Assembly: GCA_023428425.1 (NCBI GenBank)
Contig: JAEYYP010000458.1
Location: 1 to 8,242 of the forward strand
Length of the DNA stretch: 8,242 bases
Direction of reading: 5' to 3'
From: Pseudomonadota bacterium
Lineage (GTDB): Bacteria > Pseudomonadota > Alphaproteobacteria > Rhizobiales > Devosiaceae
The notes beneath the pieces are model-generated. The model was not told the origin of the DNA, made no database searches, and worked only from the letters and a program-made list of their open reading frames with translations. The position numbers and the translations under genes are program-made. Shown here piece by piece: positions 4,864-8,242 of this stretch (positions within the stretch are counted from its first letter, which is position 1; every line of letters begins with the position of its first letter).

Positions 4864-7860
4864 ATGACCCGACAAGATAAGAACGAACAGTTCTTGCTCT
4901 CTTCTTTCCTCTATGGCGGCAACGCCGACTACATCGAAGGGCTCTATGCCCGCTTCAAGGCGGACCCGAACTCCATCGATCCCAGCTGGGCCAGCTATTT
5001 TGCCCGGCTCGAGGACGACGCCGAACAGGTGCAGCAAAACGCGGACGGCCCGAGCTGGCAACGGCGCGATTGGCCGCAGGCCGCCAATGGCGACCTGGTG
5101 TCGGCGCTCGACGGCAACTGGGGCGAGATCGAGGTCAAGACCAGGAAGGTGCTCGTCGAAAAGGCCAAGGCCGAGGGCGCTCCGGCCCCCACTCCGGTCG
5201 ACGTGCTGCAGGCGACGCGCGACTCCATCCGCGCCATCATGATGATCCGCGCCTATCGCATGCGCGGCCACCTGCATGCCGATCTCGACCCGCTGCACAT
5301 GCGGGCGCAGGACCCGGCGCCGGAGCTCGATCCTGCGAGCTACGGCTTCACCGAGGCCGACTACGGTCGCAAGATCTTCATCGACCACGTGCTGGGGCTC
5401 GACTACGCGACGATCCCCGAGATGCTCGACATCCTGAAGCGGACCTACTGCTCCACGGTCGGCGTCGAGTTCATGCACATCTCCGATCCCGAGGCCAAGC
5501 AGTGGATCCAGGAGCGGATCGAGGGGCCGGACAAGTCGATCACCTTCACGCCCGAAGGCAAGAAGGCCATCCTCAACAAGCTGGTCGAGGCCGAGGGCTT
5601 CGAGAAGTTCCTCGACGTCAAGTACACCGGCACCAAGCGCTTCGGCCTCGACGGCTCGGAGGCGCTGATCCCGGCGCTCGAGCAGATCGTCAAGCGCGGC
5701 GGCGCCCTGGGCGTCAAGGACATCGTGCTCGGCATGGCCCATCGTGGCCGCCTCAACGTGCTGACGCAGGTGCTGGCCAAGCCGCACCGCGCGCTGTTCC
5801 ACGAGTTCAAGGGCGGCGCCTTCTACCCCGACGAGGTCGAGGGTTCGGGCGACGTGAAGTACCACCTCGGCGCCTCGGCCGATCGTGAGTTCGACGGGCA
5901 CAGCGTGCACCTCAGCCTCACCGCCAACCCCTCGCACCTCGAGATCGTCGATCCCGTCGTGCTGGGCAAGGCACGCGCCAAGCAGGACCAGCGCTCGGCC
6001 GTCAACGGCAAGTTCATCGCCGATACGCGCCAGACCGATCGCTCGGTGGTGCTGCCGCTGCTGCTGCATGGCGATGCCGCCTTCGCCGGGCAGGGCGTGA
6101 TCGCCGAGTCGCTCGGGCTTTCCGGCCTCAAGGGTCACCGCACGGGCGGGTCGATCCACTTCGTCATCAACAACCAGATCGGCTTCACCACGGCGCCGAT
6201 GTATTCGCGCTCGTCGCCGTATCCGACCGACGTCGCCAAGATGATCGAGGCGCCGGTGTTCCACGTGAACGGCGATGATCCGGAAGCCGTGGTCTATGCC
6301 ACCAAGGTGGCGGTCGAGTACCGCCAGCGCTTCGGCAAGCCTGTCGTCATCGACATGTTCTGCTATCGCCGCTTCGGCCACAACGAAGGCGACGAGCCGA
6401 GCTTCACCCAGCCGCTGATGTACTCGAAGATCCGCGCGCACGAGACGACGCTGGATATCTACTCGAAGCGCCTCATCGAGGAAGGCCTCGTCTCGGCCGA
6501 GGACATCGACAAGATGAAGGCCGACTGGCGGGCCAACCTCGAGAAGGAGTTCGAGGCCGGGCAGGATTTCCGCCCCAACAAGACCGACTGGCTCGACGGC
6601 GTGTGGAAGGACATGAAGCGCGCCGACGTCGAAGGTCCGCGCCGCGGCGAAACCGGCAAGCCGGTCGAGGACCTCGTCCGCATCGGCCAGAAGCTCGCCT
6701 ATGTCCCGCAGGGCTTCAACGTGCACCGCACGGTCAAGCGCTTCATGGACAACCGCCTTGCGGCCATCGAGAGCGGCGAGGGTATCGACTGGGCCACGGC
6801 CGAGGCGCTCGCCTTCGGCACCCTGCTCGACGAGGGGCACCCGGTGCGCCTGTCGGGCCAGGACGTGGAGCGCGGCACCTTCAGCCAGCGCCACTCGGTG
6901 CTGAACGACCAGGAGCGTGACGGCGAGACCTACACGCCGCTCAACAACCTCTCCGACGACCAGGCACGCTACGAGGTCATCAACTCGATGCTCTCCGAAG
7001 AGGCGGTGCTCGGCTTCGAGTACGGTTACTCGCTGGCGGAGCCCAACACGCTCACGCTGTGGGAAGCGCAGTTCGGCGATTTCGCCAACGGCGCGCAGGT
7101 GGTGATCGACCAGTTCATCTCGTCGGGCGAGCGCAAGTGGTTCCGCATGAGTGGCCTCGTGATGCTGCTGCCGCACGGCTATGAAGGCCAAGGGCCGGAG
7201 CACTCGTCGGCCCGTCTCGAGCGCTACCTGCAGAGCTGCGCCGAGGACAACATGCAGGTCGCCAACTGCACGACGCCAGCGAACTACTATCACATCCTGC
7301 GCCGGCAGCTTAAGCGCGACTTCCGCAAGCCGCTGATCCTGATGACGCCCAAGTCCCTGCTGCGCCACAAGAAGGCCGTCTCTGGCCTGATGGAGCTGGG
7401 TCCGGATTCGACTTTCCACCGCCTGCTCTGGGACGATGCGGAGGCCCCCGGCCTGCCCAAGACCACCATCAAGCTGGCGCCGGATGCGGAAATTCGCCGG
7501 GTCGTCCTCTGCACCGGCAAGGTCTACTACGACCTGCTCGAGGATCGCGAGAAGCGCGGCATCAACGACGTCTACCTGCTGCGCGTCGAACAGCTCTACC
7601 CGTTCCCGGCCAAGGCTCTGCTCGACGAGCTCAACCGCTTCCCGAATGCCGAGATTTTCTGGTGTCAGGAAGAGCCCAAGAACATGGGCGCCTGGGCTTT
7701 CGTGCAGCCGTATGTGGATTGGGTGCTCGACCAGATGAACCGCGGTGGCGAGCGGCCGCACTATGTCGGCCGTCCGGCCTCGGCGGCCACGGCGACTGGC
7801 CTGATGCGCAAGCACCTGCAGGAACTGCAGAGCTTCCTCGACGAAGCATTCGCGAAGTAA
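4864..7860 (+). CDS. sucA: 2-oxoglutarate dehydrogenase E1 component
   Basis: Thiamine-diphosphate-dependent decarboxylase of the 2-oxoglutarate dehydrogenase complex. It decarboxylates 2-oxoglutarate and transfers succinyl to the E2 lipoyl group. From ATG 4864 it has 998 residues (E. coli 933). The N-terminal helical segment FLLSSFLYGGNADYIEGLY to about residue 50 is the part that in this family contacts the other subunits. It is followed by a charged Ala/Pro-rich linker and RAYRMRGHL near residue 130. The cofactor half shows GMAHRGRLN (His293), TANPSHLE, GDAAFAGQG (403-411) and NNQIGFTT (436-443), where GD...NNQ is the ThDP-Mg motif. The pyrimidine-binding half shows SEEAVLGFEYG (711-721, with the glutamate expected to contact ThDP), GPEHSSARLERYL near 780, and the C-terminal domain. 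In-frame upstream starts (TTG 4819, ATG 4822, ATG 4831) would add 11 to 15 basic residues. I prefer 4864 because family similarity begins just after it, though its ribosome site (GGAAAACGAAG) is weak. Confidence 0.97.
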   Translation: MTRQDKNEQFLLSSFLYGGNADYIEGLYARFKADPNSIDPSWASYFARLEDDAEQVQQNADGPSWQRRDWPQAANGDLVSALDGNWGEIEVKTRKVLVEKAKAEGAPAPTPVDVLQATRDSIRAIMMIRAYRMRGHLHADLDPLHMRAQDPAPELDPASYGFTEADYGRKIFIDHVLGLDYATIPEMLDILKRTYCSTVGVEFMHISDPEAKQWIQERIEGPDKSITFTPEGKKAILNKLVEAEGFEKFLDVKYTGTKRFGLDGSEALIPALEQIVKRGGALGVKDIVLGMAHRGRLNVLTQVLAKPHRALFHEFKGGAFYPDEVEGSGDVKYHLGASADREFDGHSVHLSLTANPSHLEIVDPVVLGKARAKQDQRSAVNGKFIADTRQTDRSVVLPLLLHGDAAFAGQGVIAESLGLSGLKGHRTGGSIHFVINNQIGFTTAPMYSRSSPYPTDVAKMIEAPVFHVNGDDPEAVVYATKVAVEYRQRFGKPVVIDMFCYRRFGHNEGDEPSFTQPLMYSKIRAHETTLDIYSKRLIEEGLVSAEDIDKMKADWRANLEKEFEAGQDFRPNKTDWLDGVWKDMKRADVEGPRRGETGKPVEDLVRIGQKLAYVPQGFNVHRTVKRFMDNRLAAIESGEGIDWATAEALAFGTLLDEGHPVRLSGQDVERGTFSQRHSVLNDQERDGETYTPLNNLSDDQARYEVINSMLSEEAVLGFEYGYSLAEPNTLTLWEAQFGDFANGAQVVIDQFISSGERKWFRMSGLVMLLPHGYEGQGPEHSSARLERYLQSCAEDNMQVANCTTPANYYHILRRQLKRDFRKPLILMTPKSLLRHKKAVSGLMELGPDSTFHRLLWDDAEAPGLPKTTIKLAPDAEIRRVVLCTGKVYYDLLEDREKRGINDVYLLRVEQLYPFPAKALLDELNRFPNAEIFWCQEEPKNMGAWAFVQPYVDWVLDQMNRGGERPHYVGRPASAATATGLMRKHLQELQSFLDEAFAK

Positions 7861-7898
7861 GATAGAAGAACAGACGATTGGTCGCGGGGCCGGTGGCT

Positions 7899-7913
7899 CC
7901 GCTTCAGAAGCGG
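7899..7913 (+). other. Small hairpin in the sucA-sucB gap
   Basis: CCGCTT (7899-7904) and AAGCGG (7908-7913) pair across a three-base loop, or five pairs with a five-base loop. It lies midway in the 74-base gap, just before the sucB ribosome site. It is too small to be a terminator and may only modulate translation or mRNA decay, or be chance. Confidence 0.3.
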
Positions 7914-7918
7914 CAACG

Positions 7919-7923
7919 AAGGA
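7919..7923 (+). promoter_or_regulatory. Shine-Dalgarno of sucB
   Basis: AAGGA lies 11 bases before ATG 7935. The spacing is longer than ideal but it is the only purine-rich match nearby. It supports 7935 as the true start, so the stop at 8004 falls inside the translated frame and not upstream of it. Confidence 0.55.
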
Positions 7924-7934
7924 CCAAACAGACA

Positions 7935-8242
7935 ATGGCGACTGAAATCCGGGTGCCCACGCTGGGCGAGAGCGTCACCGAGGCGACGATCGGCCAGTGG
8001 TTCTAGAAGGTAGGCGACACCGTCGCCGCCGACGAGCCGATCGTGGAGCTCGAGACCGACAAGGTGACGATCGAGGTTCCGGCTCCTTCGGCCGGCGTCC
8101 TCGAAACGATCGCCGCCAACCCGGGTGATACCGTCAATGTCGGCGCCCTGATCGGCGCCATCGGCGAAGCTGCCGGCGCGGTAGCGCCTGCCCCCAAGGC
8201 CGAGGCGAAGCCCGCCGCTACGCCCGCTCCAGCACCTGCGGC
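7935..8242 (+). pseudogene. sucB: 2-oxoglutarate dehydrogenase E2 (dihydrolipoyl succinyltransferase), 5' part, with in-frame TAG at codon 24
   Basis: E2 core subunit (sucB, also odhB), which accepts succinyl from SucA on a swinging lipoyl-lysine and passes it to CoA. Only the first 102 codons are in the window. Reading through gives a complete lipoyl domain: MATEIRVPTLGESVTEATIG, then QWF-stop-KVGD, then IVELETDKVTIEVPAPSAG with the lipoylated Lys at codon 43 (8061-8063). It is followed by the start of an Ala/Pro/Lys linker. Codon 24 is TAG (8004-8006) where the family has a lysine or similar residue in W-x-K-K-x-G-D. A single A-to-T change in AAG would explain it. The frame on both sides is otherwise undamaged and conserved, so the lesion is very recent or is a sequence error. 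The next in-frame start-like codons (GTG 8043, GTG 8064) lack a ribosome site and would delete half the domain. The catalytic domain lies beyond the window. Position after sucA fits the standard operon order. Confidence 0.85.

Noticed and set aside
4840..7935. A 1031-codon open frame on the minus strand opposite sucA
   Set aside because: It mirrors sucA over its full length. In high-GC genes, strong third-position bias removes stop codons from the opposite frame. The product is a low-complexity R/V/L/A/H mix with no family features, and sucA itself is unmistakable.
8043..8066. Restart of sucB at GTG 8043 or GTG 8064 after the amber codon
   Set aside because: Neither has a ribosome site, and both would remove the N-terminal half of the lipoyl domain, including (for 8064) the lipoylated lysine.

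Overview
The window is a GC-rich, densely coded stretch of a TCA-cycle operon, entirely on the + strand. The order is the 3' end of mdh, a small exported hypothetical protein, sucC, a larger exported hypothetical protein, sucD, sucA, and the 5' end of the E2 gene sucB/odhB. The backbone order mdh-sucC-sucD-sucA-sucB, the lactate-dehydrogenase-like malate dehydrogenase and the high GC point to an alphaproteobacterium. The flavour of SucA and SucD suggests Sphingomonadales (an Erythrobacter/Novosphingobium-like organism). That placement is from memory of the families and no search was run.

Layout. 1-614: C-terminal two thirds of malate dehydrogenase. 641-1201: a 186-residue protein with a signal peptide and four cysteines, function unknown. 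1218-2417: SucC, succinyl-CoA synthetase beta. 2417-3712: a 431-residue protein with a signal peptide and two tandem copies of a domain of about 180 residues, function unknown, whose start codon overlaps the sucC stop. 3793-4707: SucD, succinyl-CoA synthetase alpha. 4708-4863: the one sizeable gap, containing a perfect 10-bp hairpin and two weaker inverted repeats. 4864-7860: SucA, 2-oxoglutarate dehydrogenase E1. 7935 to the window end: the lipoyl domain and start of the linker of the E2 subunit, interrupted by an in-frame TAG at codon 24.

How they work together. SucA and SucB, with lipoamide dehydrogenase (not in the window), convert 2-oxoglutarate to succinyl-CoA. SucC and SucD convert succinyl-CoA to succinate with nucleotide triphosphate synthesis. 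Mdh regenerates oxaloacetate. The two extra genes are tightly packed into this cytoplasmic pathway operon yet both encode apparently secreted or periplasmic proteins. I see no enzymatic motif in either.

The points most worth a second look are the amber codon in the E2 gene, which is either a sequence error or a real lesion in a central enzyme; the duplicated-domain exported protein that separates the two subunits of one enzyme; and the structured sucD-sucA gap. I found no tRNA, rRNA, CRISPR array or insertion sequence. There is no gene-free stretch longer than 300 bases.
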